DNA of 64,000 nucleotides from Nannochloropsis salina CCMP1776 (taxonomy: Eukaryota; Sar; Eustigmatophyceae; Eustigmatales; Monodopsidaceae). The DNA lies in the NCBI GenBank assembly GCA_004565275.1, contig SDOX01000145.1:317071-381070 (forward strand), read 5' to 3'. Made by a program: the position numbers and the translations under genes. The notes below the pieces were generated by a model. That model did not search any database and was not told the DNA's origin. It worked only from the letters and a program-made list of their open reading frames with translations. Of the stretch, positions 20,675-30,533 are shown piece by piece. Position 1 is the stretch's first letter; the number at the start of each line of letters is the position of its first letter.

Positions 20675-22525
20675 ATGGACAAGGATCTCAGGTCAAAGCC
20701 TTACGCGGACGAGGAACGATGGTCGGGCATCAAGCGCACGCGGGTTGGGTGCGAGCCCAAATTTCACCAAGACTCGAAGTACAGAGGTTACAGGCCGGAC
20801 TTTGCAGCACTAGCTCGCCTATATCCTGACACCTTTGGACACCTGTACGTGCTTACGAAAGAGCTCATTTCACGCATAGAATTACAATTTTTCCGCAATC
20901 TTTCAAATGCATATTGATCACTCGTTCCTTAATGTTTCGGCCCTTCACGCAACAGAGTCATTTACCTGAATGACGACAAAAGTGAGGCGCTCATTGACTG
21001 GAAAGATCCAATTTCAACGAGAGCTTTAACAAAAACACTTCTTCTCCATGATTTTGGTCTCGAGTGGGATATTCCGCTTGAGCGACTGTGTCCACCGGTT
21101 CCAAACCGTCTGAATTACGTCTGCTGGGTGAACGATCTCCTCTCCTTGGGTGGCTCCGATACATCTCAATCAAGAAATGGTATTCGAGGTTTAGATGTGG
21201 GTACTGGTGCCTCCGCAATATACCCGCTGCTTGGGTGCAAGCTTCATGATTGGTCGTTTCTGGGAACGGATATTGACCCGGAGGCTTTAGAAGCAGCCTC
21301 GGCAAATGTTCGCAAAAACCATATGGAAGATCGCATCACCCTACAGCTTGTATCGCGTGTGGATTACAGAAAGCTATCTTCATTCTCTTTCACAGCTCTC
21401 CGAACAGGAGCTGGGAATGTCCGCGGACCCATCCAAACTGCCCTAGACGCCGCTGGAATGGGATCCGAATACGAGCTGGACTTCGTCATGTGTAATCCGC
21501 CTTTTTTTGCATCTTTGGATGAAATTCATTCGGGTTTTTCGCTTAAAAGTGGGAGGAAAACAAGCAAGAGAATTCCCACAGATCCGCATGGCTGCGCGGA
21601 CGAGATGATCACCCCTGGTGGGGAACTTGCCTTTGTGACGGCAATGATACTTGATAGTCTGGCACTTCGGGATAGAGTACGCTGGTATAGTAGTATGGTA
21701 GGTAAAAAGCTATCTTTGAAAAAACTATTGGGTTTGCTCAGAGAAGCAGGAGTGCAAAATGTCCGCACCACGCAATTTGCTCAGGGTCGCACCACTCGTT
21801 GGGGCATCGCTTGGAGCTTCTCTCAGGCAGGACTGGCGGAAGTGAAAGGGGCTGGGGCTAGCGCGCACAAAGTGTTCGGGAAAAGAAAGATGGTCAAGAA
21901 GCGGGAGACGTCTTTCTCATTCTCTGTGCGCTTTAATCCTCCGTTACAAACCGCGGACGTGGAAGAAGGGTCGTCAGAGGAGGCAGTAGTGCTGGATCGG
22001 GTGCTCGAATACTTCAGTATTACCCGCAACTTATGCGTGCTGCGCGTTGGCATCACTTGTGGCGCGGCCGAAGACTTATTCCGTAAAATGATTGTGGTTG
22101 AATTGAGTTCACATGGCACGCCGACGAAAGCCCCCCCTGTTGTTGTCTCTGCCTTCGCTGCGCCTCCTGTCCCTCCTTCGGATCCAGGCTGGAAGATGCG
22201 CTGCGTGGTTCTGATCACCGTGTTAGCTGGGGCTAGTCATGAAGGCTCAAATGATGAAGCATTGACAACCGCGGAGCTAGGGCGTGAGCCGCAGCCGCTC
22301 GTGTCTGAGGAAATGAACGTCGACGACATAGAGAATGGCGAGAGGGGGAGAGAAGGGGAGTGCAGTGTGGAAGTGAACATTGAGATGACCTCGGGTGGTG
22401 ACCGCCCAGCGTTTTGGAAGCTGTGTAATTTGCTTCCGGGGGAAGTTTCACGGACTAATCGGAAATGGCGGCGCAAGACAATCTTTCAAGAAAAAAAGAA
22501 TGAAGCCGTCGAGTCCACAAATTGA
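20675..22525 (+). CDS. METTL16-type RNA N6-adenosine methyltransferase (U6 snRNA class)
   Basis: Exons 20675-20844 and 20956-22525, intron 20845-20955 (GTACGT...CAG, phase 2), 579 residues. The N-terminal region with YRGYRPDFAALARLYPD, then DWKDPISTRALTKTLL and PNRLNYVCWVNDLL, follows the METTL16 order. The Rossmann methylase has the SAM motif GLDVGTGASAIYPLLG and the catalytic motif CNPPFF. In animals this enzyme methylates U6 snRNA and MAT2A hairpins in the nucleus. The C-terminal half after about residue 330 is longer than the catalytic core. It carries a segment around RNLCVLRVGITCG that may correspond to the vertebrate-conserved region that grips U6 (inference), ending in a basic tail. 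Confidence 0.9.
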
Positions 22526-22744
22526 TGATGCCAAGAAACTGGGTAGGAATTAAGAAGACTTCAACATTTGGGCAATTCAAAGGATCATATATTGAAAAAA
22601 CAAGAAATGTATCGGACGAGGAAAGTAGAACGCCCTTCTCCGCGATTAAATGATGAACATCCGTTGGGACGCGTTTGGTTTTCAAATGTACATTTATTCC
22701 TTCGTCGTGATGACGTATGCTTTATCCGTGAAAATGCCGTTCGA

Positions 22745-23869
22745 TCAATAGTCATTTTCACCATCGCTCGAGTTGCATTTCCTGAGTCCCTCGTCATTCA
22801 AGGGGGAAGGGGCGAAATCGAATTCTTCTGGTCGCAGATCTCCAGACCGCCTACCCGTGGGTCGCACCGCGTATATCGCCAAGACGGTACGCCCATAGCG
22901 GCGATTCCGCAGGCCTAGAAGACGTCCTTTGCCTATATTGAACGGTAAACTGCCCAATTCCACAGGATACTCAATCACAATTAGAGAGTCCTCGGCCACA
23001 GCAGGGCTCTCCATCACGTCTCGGATCAAATCTGCATATACTACCTCCTCATATGGTGGTGTAATTGAAATCAAGTCAAACGTACCAATCACACCCAGTC
23101 GTTTTGGCTGCCGTAAGACTTCTTCAGCCCTGGCCCGCACGATTTTTCCCTTAACCGCATCAAAGTTGCACAGTTTCAAGTTTCGCTCAACGCATTCGCA
23201 GCACTCGGATGCCATGTCGACGAACACCGCTTCTCCCGCTCCTCGAGACAAGGCTTCTAAACCGACCGAACCTGCTCCGCAAAATAAATCCATCACTCGA
23301 GGAGGCCTGCTACCGAAGAGATCGAAGGAAGATAATGTCGAGAATAGGGCCTCCCTGACTTTGCTCATCATAGGGCGCAGATGGACCTCGGGGGAGTCAA
23401 GCCTTTTGCCTCGCGCCGACCCTCCTATGATACGGAGACGTGATGGACCACCCGCCGTTCCAACTGTGCCCAAATCCCATGCTTTCCCTTGTTCTTTTCT
23501 GCTGCGAAAAGATTGAGAGCCCCCCAACTTATGTATTTTGCGGGCGTCGCCGGCTCCTCTTGATTGGCGTGGAGCGTGAATAGGTTGCACTGGCAAGCCA
23601 TCACACCCCAGTTCTACTCGGCGTCGCCTTTTTTGCCACCGTTTGTCTACTTTGCGAGAGTTCTGGCCGTTTTCCTCGTGCGACGATAAGGACATAGTTT
23701 GGACAGTCAACGATTGAACACACCCTTTTGAGACGAGGAAAGACTGAACCATCTCTGGCGACCCCTCAAGAGATAATACCAGCGTAACCAATGCTAATTT
23801 AAGAAATGAATTTCCCTGTAAACGGGACATTCCTGTGCTTGGAATTGAGAAGTCCCGGATGAGAGGCAT
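22745..23869 (-). CDS. RsmD-like 16S rRNA (guanine-N2) methyltransferase, probably plastid
   Basis: 374 residues in one exon, ATG at 23869; a second Met (23830) starts a cleaner signal peptide. Residues about 14-44 are hydrophobic and end MVQSF, a plastid-type cleavage motif. After a long basic linker comes the RsmD core: LRIIGGSARGKRL, RPMMSKVREALFS, the SAM motif VMDLFCGAGSVGLEALSRGA and FVDMASECCECVERN. Bacterial RsmD makes m2G966 in 16S rRNA, so modification of plastid 16S rRNA is the likely role. The catalytic motif reads ITPPYEE where the family has (D/N)PPY/F, so the acidic or amide first residue is replaced by Thr. The 3' end faces that of METTL16, 219 bp away. Confidence 0.85.
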   Translation of the reverse strand: MPLIRDFSIPSTGMSRLQGNSFLKLALVTLVLSLEGSPEMVQSFLVSKGCVQSLTVQTMSLSSHEENGQNSRKVDKRWQKRRRRVELGCDGLPVQPIHAPRQSRGAGDARKIHKLGGSQSFRSRKEQGKAWDLGTVGTAGGPSRLRIIGGSARGKRLDSPEVHLRPMMSKVREALFSTLSSFDLFGSRPPRVMDLFCGAGSVGLEALSRGAGEAVFVDMASECCECVERNLKLCNFDAVKGKIVRARAEEVLRQPKRLGVIGTFDLISITPPYEEVVYADLIRDVMESPAVAEDSLIVIEYPVELGSLPFNIGKGRLLGLRNRRYGRTVLAIYAVRPTGRRSGDLRPEEFDFAPSPLNDEGLRKCNSSDGENDY

Positions 23870-24380
23870 TACGGCTTACTCAAAGCCATACTGCAAGGCG
23901 TTAAAATGCCACACCTCTAAAGCTTGAAGCACGCGCACGACAATCTCTCGCGTGTGATCGCCCACACTGATCAATTAGCGTTCTGTAATGGTTTGTCTTC
24001 AGCCCTCGTGATCCCCCGCGTCCGCAGCAAGCGCTGACCAGTCTCGCTGGAAGAGGCTCCTCCCCACCGCCCGGACCGTCCCCGGAGGCTCACAAGGATA
24101 CTCTTCTCACTGCCCAGTAGGGCCCCCACGGGGTCGCGCTGCCCGTCGCGCCAAGCTAGCTGCGGCCATGCCGTCATCTAAACCGAATACATGTGTCTCC
24201 AACATTCGTTAAATGGGAAGGTGGTAAAACGCTTTCTTACTTTGGGCTTGTACCTAGGACTTGAAACTATTTCCAAGAAGGATGGTACGTTGCGTTCGTC
24301 CGGCCCATCTTCTCAGATAGGGCAAGGAAATGCGTGATATCCCAGAACGTGGACGCTAGCGGACTGATTTCAGCAGCGTT
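23870..24380. other. Divergent intergenic region (RsmD-like / CLC) with a GC-rich island
   Basis: 510 bp between divergent genes. The 23971-24177 part is GC-rich and open on the minus strand for 68 codons from an ATG, with an Arg/Gly/Ser-rich product. I regard it as promoter or 5' UTR, but a small protein is not excluded. Confidence 0.35.
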
Positions 24381-26969
24381 ATGAAGCACTTTGTTTTGAA
24401 CTATTCGGCCTTTGTCTTAAAAACAGAAATCATGGGAAGCCCTGCAACCCCTGATCACCAAGACGAGTCGCACAATTTTCGGACCGGAAAAACGGAGGGA
24501 TTGGTGAGAAACGTGACAAGCCCTACTGTACGTCTTCGCTGCCCGTCTCCTCGAAGGAAAAGAATATCGAACAAGCTACTATTTAAGTGGAGTAATCGAG
24601 CACGGTGCGGCGAGGCCGCCACAGCGTTTGAGACTATGGCCCCTCCCATTAAAAGTCCAACACAAAAAAATATGAGCCCCGATTCTGAAGTGGAGAGTCA
24701 CAACTTTGAACCACATCACAGTGAGGTATGGAGAATACATGAGCGGAAACGGAGGCAGGTTGAATTCATCGACCCGCAGAGCGGCCGACAACGTGCCTTC
24801 ATTCGATGGATGCTTACCGCCCTTTTGGCAATTTTAAGCGAGATTTTGTGCGTCGTAATCATTGCGTGCACCGTCGAGTTGCAGGCTCTAAAATTTGACA
24901 CAACGCTTAAAATCGCATCTCATCGCAAGTGGTATACCAGCGTGGCAGCTTTCTTTCTTTTTCTCACATTTTCTCTGGTATTTGCGGTTGTTGCTGGGGT
25001 CGTGACGCTTTTGCAGCCAGCTGCGGGAGGTTCAGGGATGGCAGAGGTAAAGAGTTACTTAAATGGCGTGAATCTTCCTCACGTAATGCATTTCAACACT
25101 TTGTATGGCAAGGCTGTTGGGGTAATATTTGCGCAAGCTTCAGGATTGCCCTTGGGATTCGAAGGTCCCATTGTCTCTTGTTGCGCGATTTTAGGTTCTT
25201 TGTTTTCGCAAGGCAAAATTTGGGGCCTTGAGCGTCGATTTTCTTTTGAAGATTTCCGCAACGATAAGGAACGAAGAGATTTTGTCGCGTGCGCAACAGC
25301 GGGGGGTGTTGCTGCGGCGTTTGGAGCACCGATTGGAGGTGTATTTTTCGCATTGGAAGAAGGCGCATCCTTCATGACACTGAAATTGACATGGCGATGC
25401 TTCTTCTGTGCAATAGGAAGTGCGCTAACTGGATATCTTCTACTTAGCGTCTTGCCTCCAGAATTTGTGAATCAGCTATCGTTTCTAGATCCGTTTCCGA
25501 ATTCAGGCCCATTATACGACAAAAAAGATTTGTCGATTTTTGCGGTCATGGGAGTACTAGGAGGACTCCTAGGGGCTGCTTTCAATCAAATGAATCGGCG
25601 CCTGACTGTCTTTCGCTTGGCTCATGTTACCACACCTCGTAAGAAAATGCTGGAGCTCATGAGCCTGACGACTTTGATGGCGGTTGTGTCTTTCGGCCTC
25701 CCGTTTGCCGGCCGGTGCCGCTCGCGTCCCCAGCTCGACACAACGACTGGAATATATAGTTACGCCAATACCTTGCGACCATTTTTGTGTGCGGGAGATG
25801 ACAGCTACAACGAACTCGCTTCCTTATATTTACAGTCGTGGGACGACTCGCTTCGAATACTTTTTCACCTACCGATGCATCTTCAAAGTGGGGAGCCGGT
25901 TTTCTCGACTGCGGCATTATTGTGTTTCTTCTGTCCATACTTTTTCATGGCATTCATGACTTTTGGAGCTTCCGTGCCCTTTGGCCTTTTCATTCCCTCT
26001 TTATTGTCAGGAGCTGCATTGGGACGCGTCGTTGGTCAAGCTCTTCATCCTTTGGGAGGTTTTGCTGAACCAGGTGTTTACGCATTGGTGATGGCTTCTG
26101 CTGTGTTAGGTGGTATGTGTCGCATGACTATTTCGCTGGCTTTGATTCTGTTAGAGGCGACAGGAAATATGAATTTGCTTCTTCCGCTCAGCATAAGCCT
26201 ATTTTTGTCAAGATGGGTCGGAAATGCATTCAACGAAAGTATCTACCATATGCACATCCACCTCCGTAAAATTCCATTTTTGGAGCCCCAATGTCCACAA
26301 GAAGCCCGTGTTAGTGATCTGCGGGTGTGTGAGATCATGGCAACAGAGCCTTTGTGCTTGCATCCTGTTGACCAAGTTGGTAGAATTTACGAGCTGCTCG
26401 CCGCAACTGCCCATCACTGCTTTCCACTTCGTGAAGATGATTGTACAGTATTTGGAACTATATCTCGTGACATACTTTGTTCACTTCTATTTTTGAAAGC
26501 CTTCAGCGGTGAAAAATCAGAATCTGTAATGCGCGATACGAGTGCTGCCGTGGTTACACCTGTCTTGCCCTACGAAAAGGTAGAACAGTTCTTCCCCCAT
26601 TTTCCAAGCATTGCTACCATATGTTTGACGGAAAGCGAAAAACTTTCATGGATCGATCTGCGACCATACTGCGACACAGCACCCTACCTCGTGACTGAGT
26701 CCACCGCCGTCCCCCGCGCCTATCGTCTTTTTCGCAATTTAGGATTGCGACATTTATTGGTGATAAGTCGGAATGGGCATCTATCCGGCATCCTGACGCG
26801 ACACGATTTGGAAGAAGAACATCTCATGGCGAGTTTGGCTCACAGTCCGATGCTTCTGAGTCGCGAGGTGTGGAAAATCACCAAGGATGCACTGATGCGG
26901 CAAGAAGACGGTGAGTTAGATTCATATCATTCGCATGAAAGCCCTTCTGTATCGCCTTCTATGCCATAA
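24381..26969 (+). CDS. CLC-family chloride channel or H+-coupled anion exchanger
   Basis: 862 residues, single exon; ATG at 24381, with an alternative Met 17 codons on. A 130-residue hydrophilic N-terminus precedes about ten or more membrane helices (residues about 137-620) and two CBS domains (about 640-690 and 780-830). The filter loops are recognisable but altered. Loop one reads GSGMAE (usual GSGIPE or GPGIPE). Loop two reads GFEGPIVS (usual GKEGPxVH), which keeps the gating glutamate. Loop three, GASVPFGLFIPSLLSGA, is canonical GxFxP. The layout matches intracellular CLCs (CLC-6/7, plant CLC-a to d) that load vacuoles or lysosomes with anions. Transport mode cannot be told from the sequence alone. 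Confidence 0.93.
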   Translation: MKHFVLNYSAFVLKTEIMGSPATPDHQDESHNFRTGKTEGLVRNVTSPTVRLRCPSPRRKRISNKLLFKWSNRARCGEAATAFETMAPPIKSPTQKNMSPDSEVESHNFEPHHSEVWRIHERKRRQVEFIDPQSGRQRAFIRWMLTALLAILSEILCVVIIACTVELQALKFDTTLKIASHRKWYTSVAAFFLFLTFSLVFAVVAGVVTLLQPAAGGSGMAEVKSYLNGVNLPHVMHFNTLYGKAVGVIFAQASGLPLGFEGPIVSCCAILGSLFSQGKIWGLERRFSFEDFRNDKERRDFVACATAGGVAAAFGAPIGGVFFALEEGASFMTLKLTWRCFFCAIGSALTGYLLLSVLPPEFVNQLSFLDPFPNSGPLYDKKDLSIFAVMGVLGGLLGAAFNQMNRRLTVFRLAHVTTPRKKMLELMSLTTLMAVVSFGLPFAGRCRSRPQLDTTTGIYSYANTLRPFLCAGDDSYNELASLYLQSWDDSLRILFHLPMHLQSGEPVFSTAALLCFFCPYFFMAFMTFGASVPFGLFIPSLLSGAALGRVVGQALHPLGGFAEPGVYALVMASAVLGGMCRMTISLALILLEATGNMNLLLPLSISLFLSRWVGNAFNESIYHMHIHLRKIPFLEPQCPQEARVSDLRVCEIMATEPLCLHPVDQVGRIYELLAATAHHCFPLREDDCTVFGTISRDILCSLLFLKAFSGEKSESVMRDTSAAVVTPVLPYEKVEQFFPHFPSIATICLTESEKLSWIDLRPYCDTAPYLVTESTAVPRAYRLFRNLGLRHLLVISRNGHLSGILTRHDLEEEHLMASLAHSPMLLSREVWKITKDALMRQEDGELDSYHSHESPSVSPSMP

Positions 26970-27139
26970 GAATCGGAAATCTAATTAAAGAAATTAGACA
27001 AGTATGTGACGGTTGTATTGACTGTGATCTATCGTGAACGGCTGGTGGAAAATATGGGTCGAGTATACAATACGGCCTTTCCTGTCCATTGATTACTTAA
27101 GCTACGAAATAAGGCGTCGAGCAGAACTCCTTTGCTTCA

Positions 27140-29707
27140 TCACGATAGGTGCAGGGAGGACAACACCTGGGTAATCAATTCGACCACAGCGTTCGCCGAC
27201 CTGTCTTTTCCGTCATCCCCTTCTGACTCCATTTCAGACCTACCAATTTTGAGCGTAAGATTCAATCGTTTCGACAACTTATGTATTAGGATTTGAATCA
27301 AATACAAACGCCCCAATTCATGTTGCCCGTACAGGAAAAGTTTGAATACATCAGTCAGCTCCCCGCTTGCCAAGCATTTTATACCCCGCGATAAAAGTGA
27401 TGTCTCTAGTGTTGATAGCCCGTCCGTAGGAAGAACTTTCAAGTCTACATTGTAAGATATACTTTCGGGAAGTTCTGCCCACAAGTGTTGAAAGGTCTCC
27501 GGCTCCATTCGAAATGAGTCAATGAGCGCCAGGGTAGATGTACAAAAATCCTGTTGCGATGCACTCGGCGTCGTTATACGATCTGTTGGTACCGCGAGAG
27601 AAACACCCATGTCGCTCATGTCGAGGAGATCAGAGGAGGGACCTGTATAGGCGGTGCTACCTTCAGGATTTGTACTGCCTGCGCGTGAGGGCGACTCGCT
27701 TTCAACGCCGCACTCTACGCCGCCCGCAGGCAACAAGCTGTCATCAGCATGCAGGTCCAAGAGATTGTTTCCATTATTACCGCTGTCACCAATTTGGACA
27801 CCCATCATGAAAGGCGTCAGGCTGGTTTCTGCAGGCTTGATCCGATACGAAGGGCTGACGAATTGAGAAGAAGGTTTTCCGTATATGACAGCCAATGTAT
27901 TAAACTCACCGAAAAGCTTGTCACGCAAGGTGGTCATATCTCGCTCCTCCGCGAAAGTACCTACGATCGTTGTGCGGTTGACGTCCACTTCGTGCTCGCC
28001 TAGAACCACACGCTTGGCCGCCTCTACGTCTGCCACTAGGAGACGGTAATACAGTAGAGCCCGGTCGTGGACGTCCTGAGACGTCAAATCATTGGTCGCA
28101 GCTGCCAGGAGGCGACCTAGCATGCTTTGCATTTCCGGAGGACGCTTAAAAAATAGTTTAATCGCGGCAGTCAACAAGCTCAATTTGACCAATGCCGACG
28201 AGATGGTAGCGTAGCTATCAATCAACGGCTCCAAAAGGTACGGGCCCTCCGGAAAGTTCTTTCCACCGTACTCGCCAGTCATCCAGATTAGCGCAGCTTG
28301 AGCTTCTGGGTGATTATCAACGCGGCGCATACAAGACTGGAGGCGGGGTAGCGCCTCTGCCTTCCGCTCGGGATAGCGTCGAAGAATGTCCCTCATTACC
28401 AAGATTGTCTCAGGCCGGATGCTGTTCATGTCCACGTCTAAAAAGCCTACCAAGCGCTCCAGGATCATGCCTGCCGCGCTGGGCAAGCGAAAGGCAATGT
28501 TTCCGATGGCGCGAATCGACCGTCGCGACACCTCTTGGTCCACGTCTGTGGCGTACTCGGCCAGCTCTGCGACAATGTCACCGACCGTTTCTTCGTTAGC
28601 GATGATGGCCAAAATATCGATTTTTTCGTACTTCACGAAAGTAGGTTCATTATACCGTACGTAGAGTTGTCTATATTCGTCATCAAAAACACCAGGGGCA
28701 CGATGCACCATCGCCTCCAAGTGCTTCAAAATGCAATATTCCACCTCCGGATTCCCTCCGGCCATGAGCGTGAGTAAAGGTGCCTTGACTCGCAAGTACA
28801 CCTGCGGTTGAAGATCAGGTACTGCTGTAGCTAGGTGCAAGAAACACTTGATCGTGCTGAGAACCACCCCGCTGTTTGAGGTCCGTAGCACGGGGTCTAG
28901 CAAGTTCATGATGGTGAAGAGCTCCTCCTCGTCAGCAGGATGGTACTTCGCCACCAGCGCCAGAATTTGCGTCAGACCCCATTCGTTGAACTCCCCAAGC
29001 CGACCGAGAAGGTGCAGAATCAGGGGCTGGTTGACCGCCATGCCGCCCTCCTCCGCAGCCAGCATCTCCCCCAGCACTATCAGGCAATTGGTGACCACGT
29101 GGGGGTCCGGGTCCTGGATCATGTTGTACAGCAGATCCACGAAATTTGCGGAACGGGCTACGTCAGGCGCAAGATGAAAGAGCTTCAGGATACCCATCAC
29201 TCCGGTCTTGCGCACGTACGGGCTTTGGTCGGTCAATGCCCGCCGCAGAGGGGCGGAGATGTATTCCAGCATGGACGGCAGTCGTAGCGAGCAGAGGGCC
29301 CGCAGAGCCAGGCCTCGAACCATGGGGTCGTCCGCAGAACAGTCTCGCTGTAATGTGTTGACACACATAAGGGCAAGATCAGGTTTTGCATGGGCGTAAT
29401 TGCACAGGTAGAGGTAGACCATTTTCTTAACAACAAGATCTCGCGTTTCTATTGCCAAGACCATCTCCGTGAAGAGCCGTGAAACGTCAATTCCCAGCGT
29501 CATATAAGCAATTACTTTTTTAATCACGTCCCGTTTTCGCTTCGGGTCCCTTTCCACGGCCAGCGTTTTCAGAAGTTGCTTCAATTCACTGACTTCTCCT
29601 TTCTTGGTATCTACAAAGTAGGCGGGCGGGTTTTGTTGCTGATGTTGACCGGGCAAAGTCGAGGGGTGGCTCTGGCGGGATTGGGGAAGCGGCGCACTCA
29701 TTGTCAT
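27140..29707 (-). CDS. AP-4 adaptor complex subunit beta
   Basis: 855 residues, single exon; the first true ATG is at 29707. The N-terminal 560 residues are the adaptin HEAT solenoid (KGEVSELKQLLKTL, KKVIAYMTLGIDVS, DDPMVRGLALRALCSLR, SPYVRKTGVMGILKL). The order and wording fit beta-4 better than beta-1/2, for example 'YMTLGIDVSRLFTEMV' and the short hinge. A Ser/Gly-rich hinge of about 130 residues follows, then a C-terminal platform-type appendage (FQHLWAELPESISYNV...CLASGELTDVFKLFLYGQ). AP-4 sorts cargo at the trans-Golgi network without clathrin. Length is close to other AP-4 betas, apart from a 30-residue Pro/Gln/Ser extension at the start. Confidence 0.88.
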   Translation of the reverse strand: MTMSAPLPQSRQSHPSTLPGQHQQQNPPAYFVDTKKGEVSELKQLLKTLAVERDPKRKRDVIKKVIAYMTLGIDVSRLFTEMVLAIETRDLVVKKMVYLYLCNYAHAKPDLALMCVNTLQRDCSADDPMVRGLALRALCSLRLPSMLEYISAPLRRALTDQSPYVRKTGVMGILKLFHLAPDVARSANFVDLLYNMIQDPDPHVVTNCLIVLGEMLAAEEGGMAVNQPLILHLLGRLGEFNEWGLTQILALVAKYHPADEEELFTIMNLLDPVLRTSNSGVVLSTIKCFLHLATAVPDLQPQVYLRVKAPLLTLMAGGNPEVEYCILKHLEAMVHRAPGVFDDEYRQLYVRYNEPTFVKYEKIDILAIIANEETVGDIVAELAEYATDVDQEVSRRSIRAIGNIAFRLPSAAGMILERLVGFLDVDMNSIRPETILVMRDILRRYPERKAEALPRLQSCMRRVDNHPEAQAALIWMTGEYGGKNFPEGPYLLEPLIDSYATISSALVKLSLLTAAIKLFFKRPPEMQSMLGRLLAAATNDLTSQDVHDRALLYYRLLVADVEAAKRVVLGEHEVDVNRTTIVGTFAEERDMTTLRDKLFGEFNTLAVIYGKPSSQFVSPSYRIKPAETSLTPFMMGVQIGDSGNNGNNLLDLHADDSLLPAGGVECGVESESPSRAGSTNPEGSTAYTGPSSDLLDMSDMGVSLAVPTDRITTPSASQQDFCTSTLALIDSFRMEPETFQHLWAELPESISYNVDLKVLPTDGLSTLETSLLSRGIKCLASGELTDVFKLFLYGQHELGRLYLIQILIHKLSKRLNLTLKIGRSEMESEGDDGKDRSANAVVELITQVLSSLHLS

Positions 29708-29871
29708 AACCACTATTCGTGTACCTGGTGGAATCGTAAAAAATTAAAAAAAAAGACAGATACATGAGTGAGGGGCGGTCCAGATGACAAAGAGCTCCGG
29801 AAGACGGCAAGCATGAATCAGAAGTAATCTGACAGCGAGGAAAATATATCGCGCGTGCACTTCGCTCGGAA

Positions 29872-30225
29872 ATGAGAAACGTCTACTGCATTGATCTGTA
29901 TTGTGTCTTTCTACGGCTGGTTGTTTTTCTCGCTGTCTTCATTACCCTGTCTCAGCGACTGAGCGTGTCCTCGGCGCCTCCGCTCTACCTCCGGCCCCGT
30001 GGCTCAAAAAAAGGCGGGGCGGGAAATAGAATCAGTAAGGGACAGCAGTCCTTCGGTCTGCATGCAGCACAAGCTTACAGTGACAGGCTACTTCCACGAA
30101 TGACACTCGTGCCAGACCTCACGCGGTGTGCCAGCACGCGGGAAGGCTGGCAAGTAGGAGGAGGCCTGCTCCTCGCGCCCTCCCTCATGAGGCTCCCTCA
30201 GCTCTGCCGGCCCCCCGTGGGGTGA
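29872..30225 (+). CDS. Possible small secreted or plastid protein
   Basis: 117 codons from an ATG 165 bp upstream of, and divergent from, the AP-4 beta start. Residues about 8-30 form a convincing signal peptide (FLRLVVFLAVFITLS). The rest is basic and Gly/Leu-rich with no family I recognise, and no intron is needed. It may be real, or it may be 5' UTR-like sequence that is open by chance. Confidence 0.3.
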   Translation: MRNVYCIDLYCVFLRLVVFLAVFITLSQRLSVSSAPPLYLRPRGSKKGGAGNRISKGQQSFGLHAAQAYSDRLLPRMTLVPDLTRCASTREGWQVGGGLLLAPSLMRLPQLCRPPVG

Positions 30226-30533
30226 AGTAGGAGCGAGTATTCCAACGCTCAAATGCCCGCTGTTCCGGTCACGGCACAGGAAATATAGCCCATCGTTTGT
30301 GGAAGCTGCAGGAGCATATCTTGCCGGTATGTAGAACCATCGGTCTTAGCATTAATTAACGGAGATGTAGCTGGTCTTATCCTGTGAAGCGTGTTGGAGA
30401 TCGTATCCTTTGCACCGCCTACCATGTCTTTGCTGCTTTCCTGTGAATAGAGCAAATGTCCCCACCAAATTGTCCGCGCACTGATTGAACTACTCTTTCT
30501 TGTCCAATACAACAGTCGAAACCAAAGGAAATC

